The notes under the pieces: model-generated
Seen by the model: only the letters and a program-made list of their open reading frames with translations
Databases searched by the model: none
What the model was told of the DNA's origin: nothing
Made by a program: the position numbers and the translations under genes
Shown: positions 24,356 through 36,540 of the stretch, one piece after another
Numbering within the stretch: the first letter of the stretch is position 1
Layout of the letters: each line of letters starts with the position of its first letter
Assembly: GCF_011075055.1 (NCBI RefSeq)
Contig: NC_058143.1
Location: 10,865,057-10,929,056, forward strand
Reading direction: 5' to 3'
Length of the DNA: 64,000 nucleotides
From: Mangifera indica
Taxonomy: Eukaryota > Streptophyta > Magnoliopsida > Sapindales > Anacardiaceae

Positions 24356-26247
24356 ACTCTTTTCCTAAAACTTATAGTTGGTTAAGGAATTTTCATTTTC
24401 AAGTTAAAGAATCAATCATGACAAAAAGGCATAAAACATGGTTTTAGGAAGAAAAAAATTGAATCGGATCAGTCGGTTTGATCGGTAATTTATTATAGTT
24501 GCCTGCTTTTGAAAGATAATTATCTAATTTAGAGTTTATTTTTTATATATCAAGTCGTCTAAATCCTGAATTGGATGTAGTCGTGGTTAATATAACCTAT
24601 TTTGCATATAGGTGTGGTAATCTGACTCTTGAAGATGCATAATTTTAGTTATGTTAACAAAACATCAAGCTCACACAAAACACATACATGATTTGGAACT
24701 TGGATCCTTCAATGTCAACAAGGAATCACATATCCATACATGGTACCACATAAAATGTGCTTGGTAAGGACCTGAAACTGTGTTGCCGATTTATTGGGTG
24801 AACATATTCCACCTTCATGTCGGGTGATTCTGTGGTCTCCCCACAGTCATGTTAACAAAACATCAAAAGATACCAAAGATTAAAAGGATATGTTCATTGT
24901 CGTTTCTGTTTTTATTCCAATTTCATCTTAGAAAAGCATAGTAAAAGGAAAATCATATGTACAAGCGTTTTCAGTTTTCTATTTCATATACATTTTTAAA
25001 TTTAAAATCCTAAAATAAATTTTTTATTTTCGAATTTACGGAAACAGCAATTAATTTAATTAAGAAATTTATAACCTCATAATATTTATTAAGTATTTTA
25101 TGCTAAAACTGATAAACTATTTTTTATATATTTTCTTCAAGTTCTTGCTTGAACAGTCGGGCTATTAACACCTGTAATTCTTTTATTATATTCTAAATCT
25201 TATTTTCTCTCATTAACTTTTTTTTAGAAACTATCTGAATTTATAAACAATAATTCTTTGTATTTATAATTTTATTTTTATTTTAATTTTATTATTATAA
25301 AATATTACAAATAGATTTAACGTCAAATGAATTCAATCTATTTGAATATTATTTATGTAGATAACTGGTATGGTATATATATTTTATTTATGTTTGTAAT
25401 TATACAAGGTGTAAATTAATTTATTTATACTATGTTATAATATTTTTTATCATATAATCACAGTATTTTTCTTTCATAAACGAAAAATTATAAATAAAAT
25501 GTTTGAGGTATTCTCCTCAATTTTAATAATTAAAAAATAATTTAAATTTAAATATTTTAATTAAAATTTTCTTTTAAAATTTGTTTAAATAAACTAATTT
25601 ACTCTTATATACATAAGATCGGGTTTTAAACCTTAAAACTTCTATAGGGTGACCCGGCTCAAAATCTATATCACCATACAAACCTAAGACTTGATCTAAC
25701 TCATAAACACCTTTAATCAAAACATGACATGTGCTCGTACAACTTCAAGACAGATCTTCCTATAAAAAAAATATATTAAAAAACTATGTTGGGATCCCAA
25801 TATATTAATCATTTTGTTCACTTTTGTGGTTCAAATTTCATATTTTTCTTTATGCCAAAAAAATAATTCTTTAGTAAAAGAAAAATACAAAATAAATTAA
25901 AGTTGTGTCACAGGAGACCCTCTTAAAGCTGCAGGGATTTTAGCTTGATGGCGAACCCTTCTCCGTCTCATATTCAAAGGTATTCGACTTTATATCAACA
26001 TAATGTTGCCTTTGAACGAAATTCTCCAGGGTATTCTGTGGGTCAGCTGTTTCCGATTAGCTGGTCAGACAGAGGAATCTGTTATCTTATCATTTCATGT
26101 AAATCAGTTTAAGAATTCATACACATTTTGAGTTTAAACGTACAACACAAGAAGCAAAATATGCATGGATTAATGTATGATTTTATACTATTTATAAACA
26201 GGGAAATTAATTAAATAACCTATTTGAAGAGGATCTACGAAATTATC
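21961..26247. other. Upstream intergenic region of unit B
   Basis: It is the counterpart of unit A 8531-13457, with the same direct repeats and the same two diverged modules. The TIR transposon here is truncated and a TA microsatellite has expanded at 24303-24351. No gene of its own. Confidence 0.6.
23487..24294. mobile_element. Same TIR transposon, right end deleted (unit B)
   Basis: The left target-duplication remnant (23487-23493) and left inverted repeat (from 23494) match the unit A element. At about 24290 the sequence jumps to what in unit A lies about 575 bp beyond the element. The deletion removed the right inverted repeat and roughly 650 bp in total. The joint has a short gaa microhomology and adjoins an expanded TA microsatellite. 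The element can no longer move. Confidence 0.8.
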
Positions 26248-27496
26248 ACCACTTACATGAACAAAACCAAACATTAAATATAAAAATCTCACTTCAACTT
26301 TTTAAATAAAACTCTATTTTTTCAATTAAAATAAAAAAGAGCACTACTACCAGTCCCACCAACTTAAAAATCTACTTTTCACACCCTTTGCTCATATTTC
26401 GACATTGAACCTAAAATTAGGAAAAATGTTTGTTACATCAAAATATCTATATGAATAATTAACTTTATATATCATTTATATTATAATTGTATTATTGTTT
26501 GTGCATTGGCTTGAGAATCATATGTATGGACTAAGTTTCTTAAGCATGCGCAATTGAAACCCAATATACATGACATACCAATGAGGTTTCAACGAAATTT
26601 TACAATGTGCAATACATGAGGATAATTTTAAATATTTCACCATACGGGGGAGCTTGTTGAAATTTTATGATGCAGGGCTTGTCCCAAAGGGAGGGGGTAT
26701 TGATATTATATTATATACAATGTATTACTTATCATTAGGGTAGGTTCTAGTCTTAGTTGACTCGAGTTTGTTAGTAGACTCAACTCATATGAGCTTAAAA
26801 AGTGTTTATAATTTTGAGCTCAAACTGAATCCCAAGCTTGTTGGAAGTGGAAATGAGTTATTGGCAGGTTGTTCAATTATATTTCGAAATGATTTCATTT
26901 GGTTTACCACTAAAATGGCATCATTTTGCCAAAAAAAAATAGTTATAATATGAAAACGACGTTGTTTTACCATTGAAATTGGTGAGAAACATTGTCGTTT
27001 CATTTTGACTTTCAAATATCCCAAAACAAAAAAAAAAAAATTTAATCAGACAAAAGCGACTCTTCCTCCTCCTCATCTCTCAATCCCATACCATTATTCG
27101 TATTCCAAAAATTCTTAATCGAAAAATTGCTATTGATCAAATGACATTGACAACTGGGCAACAATCAATTGACCAACTGAGAGAAATAAGACTAAGTGAT
27201 GACCGAAAAGACGAATGTCCAACCAGTGACAATGATAGACAAAATTTGACCGATTGAGATTGAATGATGAACCAAGAGGACGAACTACTAACCAATGACA
27301 ATGTTAGAAACTGACCAACAATAGAAGAGAAATTGATAAGGGTTTTTTTTTTTTTAAATATTGATTTGATTTTGTTCCAAGGAATTTTATTTGGATTTTC
27401 GGTCTTTGTGTTTCTTAAATTTCACCTTATAGTTGTTTGTGACTTCGGATATTTTAAATTTGAAGCTTCATATAAACCATAACACATTTTAAATAT

Positions 27497-27665
27497 CAGT
27501 AAAACTATATATATATAATTGAGTACACAATTGAATATATAGATGTTATATCATAATGTAATTGAGTAATTTTAAATTAATAGTAAAATAACATCAAATT
27601 ATATAATGACATGTCATTTGTGTACTTAATTATATACTCAAAATTGTATACGCATAGTATTGTTC
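27497..27665. mobile_element. Palindromic MITE, unit B copy
   Basis: Same insertion as in the other units, with target duplication tttaaatat at 27488-27496 and 27666-27674. A few substitutions weaken the terminal match. Confidence 0.8.
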
Positions 27666-27758
27666 TTTAAATATCATGCTTAGTTGTATCATCTCAACTT
27701 AAAGTGATAGGCACACTGCTAACCTTGCCTCTTTCATATTGAAACTCTGCAAGTAGAT

Positions 27759-29040
27759 AAGGAGCTAATATTAGATGTTACAATATTAGTTGTATCATCG
27801 CAAATTTGGACTCTAATTTAGTGTTATAATATTAGCTAAATTAACTCTATTTTAGATTATAAGTATTAGGTTGTATATTGATGTAAACAACATACAAACA
27901 TAAAATTTCTTTCTTATTCAATCTCTGCCATCAAAGTTATCATGGTGTTAGAATTTGTGTAAAACCAATTCAACCAAAGTTATTCTATTCAATTCCTTTT
28001 TCTTGGTTGCGAATGACATTATTATTTCTGGGTAATCATTCCTTTTATTTGTTATCCGGTGTCAAAAATATCTCACAGCTTTTGTGATCTCTTTTTTTGT
28101 CCCCACTTGATTTACTTGTCCCTAATTCACACAATTTGTTAACAAGTTTGTCACGATGCAAAAGTACCAATTTTCAAAGAATTCATCTTTTTCTTTTATT
28201 ATTATTTTTTCTTAGCTTTGCAATCATGTCTTCTATTGAAGGACGATATGAGGTATCTAGATCTTTTGATATTCTTTTGAATGACATAAATTATGTCACT
28301 TGGTCTCAAGCTATGTCTAGTTTTCTTAAAAATAAGGGGTTGTGGAGAATTGTTATTAGGGATATCAAAACTCTTAGTTCAAGTACGGAAGAAACTGATA
28401 TTAAATATGGGAAATGTTTTGAAGATTGAGATTGTAAAACCATCAAATCATTACTTTATTTTGAAATACATCAATTTTCATAATTTATGAAGAATTTGGT
28501 TATTATAAATTTGTAAAGGAAATTTGGGAGATATTGAAAAAGTGATTTGACTTTTCGATATCACTTTCAAAGTGTTATACATCGTATGATTCAAGAGCCA
28601 GGTCAATCCATCTAAGATTTTTATGCTTAGATGCGTTCTAGTTGGGATCAAATTGTTATCCTAGAACTTGTTTAGGAAACCACTAAAGATACACAAAATC
28701 ATCAGAAATATAAGAATAAAGACTGATTAGTTCAATTTTTAATGTGTTATTTAGATGAATTTGTGTATACATGGTTCTTTTTGTTGCACATGGTACCATT
28801 ACCAACCGTTGATCAAGTTGTTGCTCAAGCTTGTTTAGTTTGCATAGATTGGGCAAAAAAACTTAAAATTCGCTAAGAAATTCTTTGTCGATGAGGTATT
28901 CTATGGATTTAAGGAGATCATGGTATTGATTGGTGTTGTGACTAATATCTAGGTGATAATGACATATTTTACCATGATCTCGTCACTCATGATCTCCTTT
29001 CATCAATCCGGTAGTTGAATAATGCTTCATAAATATTGTT
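27759..29040 (+). mobile_element. Copia element 5' end with longer gag (unit B and right flank)
   Basis: It starts as the other two copies do (gag ATG at 28226, stop at 28427-28429) but does not break at 28636. Past that point the translation goes on as Copia gag with stops. SSWDQ, LVQFL and a PLPTVDQVVAQ block match the usual order of this gag domain. Recognisable gag ends near 28.85 kb. This copy therefore shows the original, unbroken arrangement at the right edge of the array. Confidence 0.75.
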
Positions 29041-32000
29041 TGCATAAATCTAACCAATAAGAGTCGTCGAGAATATTTTTTATACAAATTGGGTTCCTTA
29101 GTTTCTTGACTCTATATCTTTTGGGATTTCATTGTTAAGCTCTATCAGCTTTTCTCTTTGAAAGTTGGTTGTTGAGGAACTTGGAGTTATTGGTTGGGAG
29201 GCTGTGAAGATGCCACTAGATGGGCTAGAGGAATGTCTTATCTTATGTTGAGTTTGCTAATCTTTGCTATCAAGGTATCAAGGTTGATTGTATACAAAAC
29301 TCAAGCTTTAGATGTTTATTGGCATTATCCATTGAATGCCATTCCATACCACATATTTGTTGGCTTTCCTTGTCGATTGTGACCAAATAATAGGCTAGTT
29401 CGAGATATTGATTTATGAATGTGACTAGTGTGTCAAGAAGCTTATCCTAATATTTGTAGAGTGATAAACATTGAGGCACAATCAACCAACTTCTCCAAAG
29501 AGGCTCGATGGGCATTTAAGTGGTCGTATGCCAGTGCCCTTTGAGTTAGGCAAGGTTGGTTGCTTATCCTATTGTCAACTGAGGTTGAAGCACTAAGGAT
29601 TATGAGTGTTCACCTATAGTATCTCCTTAAGAGAGTTTGACGTGGTGTTTGATGCTTTAAAATGCTTTTGTTTTATACTTATTGGGGTTCTCAATTGGGA
29701 TCGATTGATAGGTTTAGGATATGAGGTGCGTTAGGGAGGATTTGAGGTCCTTTGATTATTGGTTTGTTCCTTTTGTCAGCTTTAGTTAGAAAATATAAGA
29801 ATAGAAAAAAAAAACAGTACGAGAATTATATGGGTATAATACAATAAATAATGAAAAATACATTTATAAAAAACGATCCTAAAATTCAGATATAGAAAAG
29901 ATACAAAATGTATATATATAGGTTTAATACAACACATCAGTAAAATAAGTTTCCAAAAATATGAAAATATCAATAATAATTTTAATACTTTTCATAGATC
30001 TTCTAGTTAACCATTCAAATATAAAGTATTTAATTGACAACTAAACATAATATATAATTAAGATTCAGTCATCACAAAAACTATCAAGAGAGGTTAGGGA
30101 TTTGGATGACAAAAAATTAGGTTTTTTGTTTTATATAGTTGTGACATTATGGTAATTAATTGAAAATATAAGAGATATTTTTGTACTTTAAAAATTCATA
30201 AAAAACAGAAAACGTAAAAAATAGCAAAAATAGTGTTTAATATGGGAAACGTATAAAATATATGTTTACTACATTTTGAGTTCACAAATTTGGAATGGCT
30301 TTTTTAAAAAGAGAATTAAAAGGGAACGCGAATAATTCACGTTTTTACTAACTAGTTTATCAACAATGATAACAAGAAGCTTGTGTATATGGTACATATG
30401 TTTATGCGATTGTTTCCCTCATTGAAAGAAGTCATTCTTATGAAGTGCATAACAAGGGGATAAAGTTGTGCTCTCGCTAAACAATATCAGGGAGATCGTA
30501 TATAGTAAGTTGATGTTTAGGAGTTGTATCTTGCTTAGGCTATGATGTGCCAACATTCTATGGAGTAGAGAGGTTTTGGACTCTTCTTTGAGTCTTCTTA
30601 TGATTGGTTGTCTATAGCCTTTCTATGTCATCAATCATGAGCTATTGTAAAAATTTGTAAGAGCTATTGATGCGAAATGTGATTGTGTAATTCTTCTAGT
30701 ACCAAATTGTTGATTATGAGTCACCAATGATTGTAAGAGCTATTGATGTGGAATATGATTGTTACCAATGATTGAGACAATTAATTGTGTTAGATAAGAT
30801 AAGCTATGATAACAACAATTAAAATTTGAAAAAGCTCAAGTTGGTTTGTTATGCTATATTTGTGAATGAATAAAGAGAAGTAAAAGAATGAACAAGACAT
30901 AAGATTTTCAATGTGACTTAGTTCGATGATCAGAAATTTATGCCAAAAATATTGTTACTTAGATGGATGACTTACAGGAGAATGAAAGTATAATGATTTC
31001 AACAATAACAGTTAGCAAAATTAGTGGAACATTGAACTTCTAAGGATAACGTTTGGATTCGAGTTTCTATTATATTTATGAAACTTTAATTTATCTAGTA
31101 TAGTAATCGTAAGTTCGGTTATTGTTCTCTAGGTTTATCTATTTATATAGTATAGTGATTGTAGGTTCGGTTATTATCCTCAGTTACCAAAAAAAGAAAG
31201 TATAATGATCTCCTTTGTTTTTTGCCTTTTTCCCTTGTTTTCCTCTCCCCTCTCTCATATATACATGATCTCTTAGAGGGAAAAATTCATTCAAATTTAA
31301 TTGAATTATGACAAGCCTAAATTATATCCACAACTTGAACTCAAATAAGAGATAATCTTGCATCTATCAACAATATCTTGTTAATGGCTGATGTTGATGT
31401 CTTATTTGATAAGTGTTATGGGGATACCTTCTGGAAGAATCCAAACAAGTTCTTTTTTTATATATAATTATAACTATGGCCTCAATTTGGTCAAGTTTTT
31501 TCATTTTGTAGATGATTGAATAGGAGTTGTCTGATTACTAATTGTTTTTTTTAATGAATATACTTTAAGTAGGGTCTTTGTGTGTTAGGAAATATCTTAC
31601 AACAATAGTTTTAACAAATGAAAGTTTTTTCAAAAAAGGTCAAACTCTTTGTAGTGACAATATGATCTATACTTCTAATACATCTTTACAACGTGTTTTA
31701 GGATTAGCAATACTAAATCAAGAAAAAAGGAAGATCTTTTCAATAATTAGAACACTTTGTTAAATCATCACAACACTTAAGAAGTTAAACTAAGTAGGTA
31801 ATGACTCAACATTAATTTTGTCCAAATATGTTTTTGAGGCTTGTTTGGCCAAATATTTAATTTCAACTTAATTATTAGTTTTCCCAACATTTATTCAACT
31901 CCAAAGCATTTCCTCAATTCTACTTAATTAATCCAAGGGCTTCGCTTATTTTTTGGATGGACCGGATGACACTTCTTTAAGTCCAAAAGAAAATGAGTCA

Positions 32001-33383
32001 GAACATTCTACATCAATTTATTAAGATTATATATCGTCATCATTGAATATGAATTATAGAATATCATTTTAGTCGTTTATAATGAATCTAATATATACCA
32101 AGATAATGATAATTATAGAGTTTTCTTAAATTGTGAAAGCTCATTTTTTTGAATCCATAGTCATTTTAGATTCAAGTTGATAAGCAATAAAGTTAAAATT
32201 TTATAATTTTGAGAGTAATAAAGTTTGATTTAATTTGAATTTCTTAAGATTTTCGAGCCCTAGAAAACCATCTGTTAATGTCAATTAAAGTATGTTGATT
32301 GTCGTTAAATAAGAAGTTTAATCTATTCGGTATGATTGGCTTTACTCTAAAAAAATATTTTTATATGACTGGTTTTGTTTCAAAAACATTTTCAACTCAA
32401 ATGAAGTTCTTTGTTACAAACAAAAAAAGTTTAAAATTGTAAACGTTTGATGTCTCATGGTCAAAAAACTATACATAGAGAAAAATTCTCAAATGTTTAC
32501 ATTAGCATTATTTCAAAATCAAAACACTTTAGATAGTGTGATAAATACTATAAAGAAAACAAAATTTTGCAATCTTTAATACAGAAAATGTCTGAATTTT
32601 TTATTTTTATATAATTAAATTTAAAAAAATAACTACTTGTGAAATGTTTTCGCTAATAAAACTTATTAAGGGTAGGGATACAATCGTCATTGTATTTGTT
32701 ATTCAATAATCTAATTTTAAAATTATTTATAATTAAAAATTACTATTTTATAAATCGTGTGAGGCTAAAAAAAATGTTATCTAAAATAATGAATATTTTG
32801 GAATTCTCATTTGGATTGTATTACGTATTTTATATCTTAAAATTAACTATTTAAAAGCTAATATTCTTCAAATTTCTTAATAGATTGCTAGATTAATGAA
32901 ATGTTTTTAGATTAATTTAATGACGTGTACAAATAAAGAAGTAAATTGATAAATTAATTTTATAAATTTACGTTAATTGTATTAATTAAATTTCATTTTT
33001 ATATAAAGAGTATTTTTGTAAATTTAATTAAACAAAGTATAAATATGTAATTTAAATGTATCTTAATTTATGGGATCGCTTTTGCCATTACATTAGAAAT
33101 GGATGAATTAGGAATTTACTTTAACATAAATGGATAATAAGTGAGAATTTGTTGGTTGAGCAAACCTTGAGTGGGGAATAGTGATTTAGCCTTTCTAATC
33201 TTTCAACCGTTACCGGTAGCAGCGTGTAGTTTTAAAATAATACAAACGTCTACTCGTGTAATTGCCAACAAGCACAACAAATTTCCAAATATTAAAAACT
33301 TTAAAACTGATGCATGAACATCCCAACGAGTGTATAACATACAATCATTAAGCGGTTTTTTTTTTTTTTTCCCCAACAAAAAG
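29041..33383. other. Unclassified AT-rich region without a supported gene
   Basis: From 29041 to about 29780 base composition is less AT-biased than around it and there is a 62-codon open frame (29194-29382), but all frames are short and match no family I know. It may be a decayed retroelement. Small imperfect duplications occur near 30655/30732 (tgtaagagctattgatg) and near 31100/31150 (ttcggttatt). Nothing else can be named. The last 200 bases would contain the promoter of the next gene. Confidence 0.5.
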
Positions 33384-33971
33384 ATGGCATCTAATTCTTT
33401 TTCTTCTCCTTCTAGTAATTATCAAATCATTCTTCCTTTATTAATTCTCTTTCTCTCAAACCCTAAGGCCTCAAGTGACAAAACGACCCAAGATTTGATT
33501 AATTACATTTGTTATCAAATGGAGGAATTCGGATTTTGCTCCAAAACATTCAATGAAAATTTACCATCCCCATCAACAAATATTGTTGGCCTCACCAAAA
33601 TCACAATTGATCAAGCACTCAAAAATGCGACCAACACATATAAGTTTATTGAAAATCTCCTCAAGAACACAACAAATCCAGCAGTGAAGAATGCTCTTAT
33701 AGTTTGTGAAAAGGGGTATAAAATTGTGAAGCATTCTTTTCAAAAGGCTTCAAGAGAGTTTGAAGGTCAAGATTATGAAAATACGGAAAAATCTGAACAA
33801 GGGACGCCAAGAGCTCAAGGGAGTTGTGAAACTAGCTTTGAAATTCCTCCATATCCAAGTAATCCTCTTGTTGAAAGGAATAGGCAAACTAGGATTTTGA
33901 TAGCTATGGCTTTGGTCACTGCAGATCTTCTCGAGTTTAATTGGAACTCTTATGTTTGTATGTCGATATAA
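33384..33971 (+). CDS. Plant invertase/pectin methylesterase inhibitor family protein
   Basis: A single-exon gene of 195 residues; family members usually have 170-210. The start is taken at 33384 (MASNSF) because it is followed by a secretory signal peptide, with the hydrophobic core IILPLLILFL at about residues 15-24. The frame is also open upstream through a poly-T run, which is probably 5' UTR. The mature part shows the family's four-cysteine pattern: Cys43 and Cys52 for the N-terminal hairpin, Cys108 and Cys148 for the helix-bundle disulfide. A fifth cysteine (192) lies near the C-terminus. Such proteins act in the cell wall or vacuole as four-helix-bundle inhibitors of pectin methylesterases or of acid invertases; the sequence alone does not tell which. 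The segment at 124-147 between helices is unusually polar and charged. The gene stands alone among repeats. Confidence 0.85.
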   Translation: MASNSFSSPSSNYQIILPLLILFLSNPKASSDKTTQDLINYICYQMEEFGFCSKTFNENLPSPSTNIVGLTKITIDQALKNATNTYKFIENLLKNTTNPAVKNALIVCEKGYKIVKHSFQKASREFEGQDYENTEKSEQGTPRAQGSCETSFEIPPYPSNPLVERNRQTRILIAMALVTADLLEFNWNSYVCMSI

Positions 33972-34209
33972 TAACAAATAGAATTTTAATTAGGTTTAAG
34001 GATGGCGTCCTAGCAGTGAGATGTCAGTTTAAATATGAGGAATGTAGAGACTGGAGAGTTGTTGGATCGATTCCAATTTTGTTCCCATATAGAAAATTAA
34101 TGTATACTTTCTTTATTGTTGGTATCAATCTATATATTATGACTCATTAATTTCTTTTATTTTGAGGTCCCTGCCCTCTAAAATATTTTATCTCAATGTG
34201 TTTGACTTA

Positions 34210-35236
34210 TTATTAATCTTGTTGTTCTTGCAAAATAGCACAATCACATAATTGTCATAGTAGACCACAAGCGGTCTAGTGATGGAATCACCACTCAAAG
34301 CTTAGATACATAATTCTTCAACCATTTTGTCTTGACAGCTATCTCATGACATGCAATAAACTCTACATACATGGTGGAAGATGATATTAATGTTTGCTTG
34401 ACACATTTCTACTATATGGCCCCACCAAAAAAGCATTAAGACGCATCATGAAGTAGTTTTTAAGTCATCATGACATTCACTAAAGTTTGAATCGAAATAC
34501 CTCAGTACTTCAAAAATCTCTACTCTTTTTTATACAAGCATAAAATTGTTCGTCTTATGCAAATATCTCATAACTTTCTTGAGTATTACACAATAATCAA
34601 ACCCTAGATTAGAAAATATATCAACCGTGAACATTAACAACAAAAGCAAAATTTGGCCTTGTACATACTTGCACATACGTCAAGTTTTTAATGACACTAG
34701 CCTAATGAACACCCTACATAGATGCCCTTTTTACATCACTTAGATAACATTGTTTGACAATGAATTTATCTCCTTTCACAATGTATACATCATCAGACTT
34801 ATGATTCTCTATATTGAATCTCTTAACAACATGCTCAATGTAAACCTTATGAGATAAGTCAAACACCTCATGAGCTATATCCTTGTAAATCTTAACGCCT
34901 ATAACAAATGACACTTCCCAAGGTCTTTTACATTAAAAACTTTGGATTGAAGTATTTGGTCTTATAAAGGAGATTATCATCACTAATCACAAGTATGATC
35001 TTATCAACATACATATATTACGAAAATGAATCTACTCTTATTGATTATTATATAGACACACTGGTCAAATTTGTTATAAACTAAGCTATATGAGGTGACA
35101 ACTCATCAAACTTAAGATACCATTGTCAAGAAGTCCACTTTAAACCATATATAGACTTCATCAATCTGCACACCATATGTTATTTCTCTTCAACTACAAA
35201 AACATTCAGTTGTTTCATACAAACCTCCTTTATAAC
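34210..35236 (-). mobile_element. Copia reverse transcriptase/RNase H remnant
   Basis: On the minus strand, reading from 35236 downwards, one meets in order the Copia pol blocks. These are a SIYGLK motif, the YVDKI remnant of the YVDD catalytic box, then VIGVKIYKD..LSHKVYIEHVVKRFN (34714-34914), then the RNase H block STMYVEFIACHE. Frameshifts and stops interrupt it throughout, and no LTR was found next to it. A dead fragment. Confidence 0.8.
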
Positions 35237-36540
35237 ACCTACAGGTATATACTAAGAATATTTTAGTTTTTTTTAATTAATATTATTTATAATTGAGATT
35301 TAAAGAAGATAGAGGATGTAAGTTCAATAAAATAGGGTAGAGATGTAATTTTATCAAGTTGTAAGGTAAAAAAGGAAATTGGGATAACTTAGAAAGGTAA
35401 AGGCAAAAAAGAAGGGAAAGTTTAAGGGTTTATGTGCAAATTTTCCAATTAATATTAAAATATCATTGATCCCAAGTTAAGTCAAAATTTTTATTATACG
35501 ATATAGTTTCATTTAAGCTCTTGTCCCATCTCACACATTGACCTCTCTTAATTTAAAGGATTTTCAAATTTTAAAGAATTGAGTGAAGATGCCATAACTT
35601 AAGGTCTCAAGTATGTTAGCTTGGATCCTTTGTTAGTGTATTTAAGATAATTAAGGCCAATTGTTATAAAACCTAAATCGGTGAATTTGGGCTTTCGAGG
35701 ATTTAAAAAGAAAATGATAAAATTAGGGCAATCCTAGTGATATAAAGACTCTTGGTAAGTGATTTAAGCTCTTTCATCATTCAATTTTATTTGAATTGAT
35801 TGATTAGTGAGAAACCACTGATTTTGATTTTTATAAGGTTTTGAGTTCCGTCAATTAGAGTACTTATTTGCAAATTAGTCTTGTTTCTTCAACAAGGTAA
35901 GCGAGTAGCCTCCTTATTTCATTCAATTGCATGAAGATTAAAGCTGAGATGGTTGATTTATGAAGTTTGTAAATAATTGGTTATATTTTTGCTTAAAGTA
36001 AAGGTCTTTGAATGCATTGAAGCTATTAGATGAATATATCGATGTTAGTTTGTTAATTTGGCCACTAGGTATGAAATTTGAGGTTTTCAGACCTTTAGAG
36101 GAGGCTAAATAATCATCAAGTTTAGAATGGTATGCAATCAAATATTAGGTTTGAAATTGATTAACGAATGTAGGTTTCTTAGGTTTTGGTGCCAATGCTA
36201 TGACATAAAATTTGTTTCCGCACCATGACAATTCTAGAAGATCCATGTCACAACATAAAATTTTTGTTGTTGTGGCATGACATTGATAGAGAATTGACGT
36301 TACAACATTCAAAAATGGATGTCGTTCCACAAGTTGGAGAAGAAGTCCATGTCATGGCAATAAAAAAAGACATGTTACGGCACAACCTTGTTTTATCCCT
36401 TAAGTCAAGTTATGCAATTTTAAAGGTTCAAGAGACTCTTAACTACCTCACAAGTTCTATAACACTCCCTTTAGATGCACTACTCTCTAGAGAAAAGCTC
36501 TATGTACTTAACTTATTTGAACATGCATTCTCTTAATATT
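35237..36540. mobile_element. Probable LTR fragment of a retrotransposon
   Basis: Non-coding, beginning near ataacacctacagg, a form common at the 5' end of plant Gypsy LTRs. A stretch at about 36190-36380 repeatedly alternates catgacat/cacaacat-like words, as seen in some Gypsy LTRs. No second LTR or target duplication was found, so this is a weak call. The 103-codon open frame at 36225-36536 has no recognisable domain. Confidence 0.35.

Larger units (their letters stand above)
15874..28636. repeat. Tandem segmental duplication, unit B (about 12.8 kb)
   Basis: Second complete unit, in the same orientation as unit A. Similarity to the left-hand copies ends at about 28636. To the left of that point all copies share the same decayed Copia gag, and to the right only this copy continues as Copia gag. 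A long TA microsatellite at 24303-24351 (about 24 repeats, against about 10 in unit A) sits at the junction of a roughly 650-bp deletion. Confidence 0.93.

Noticed and set aside
1..28636. The two FT units as two haplotypes wrongly joined in the assembly
   Set aside because: Not excluded, but the shared junction in Copia gag and the unbroken gag only at the right edge fit a true tandem array better than a haplotype join.
30650..30770. Possible small tandem gene or RNA near tgtaagagctattgatg repeats
   Set aside because: The two copies are imperfect, short and have no frame, promoter or fold that I could support.
33750..33977. Minus-strand frame across the end of the PMEI gene
   Set aside because: Antisense shadow; the plus strand has the signal peptide and four-cysteine pattern.
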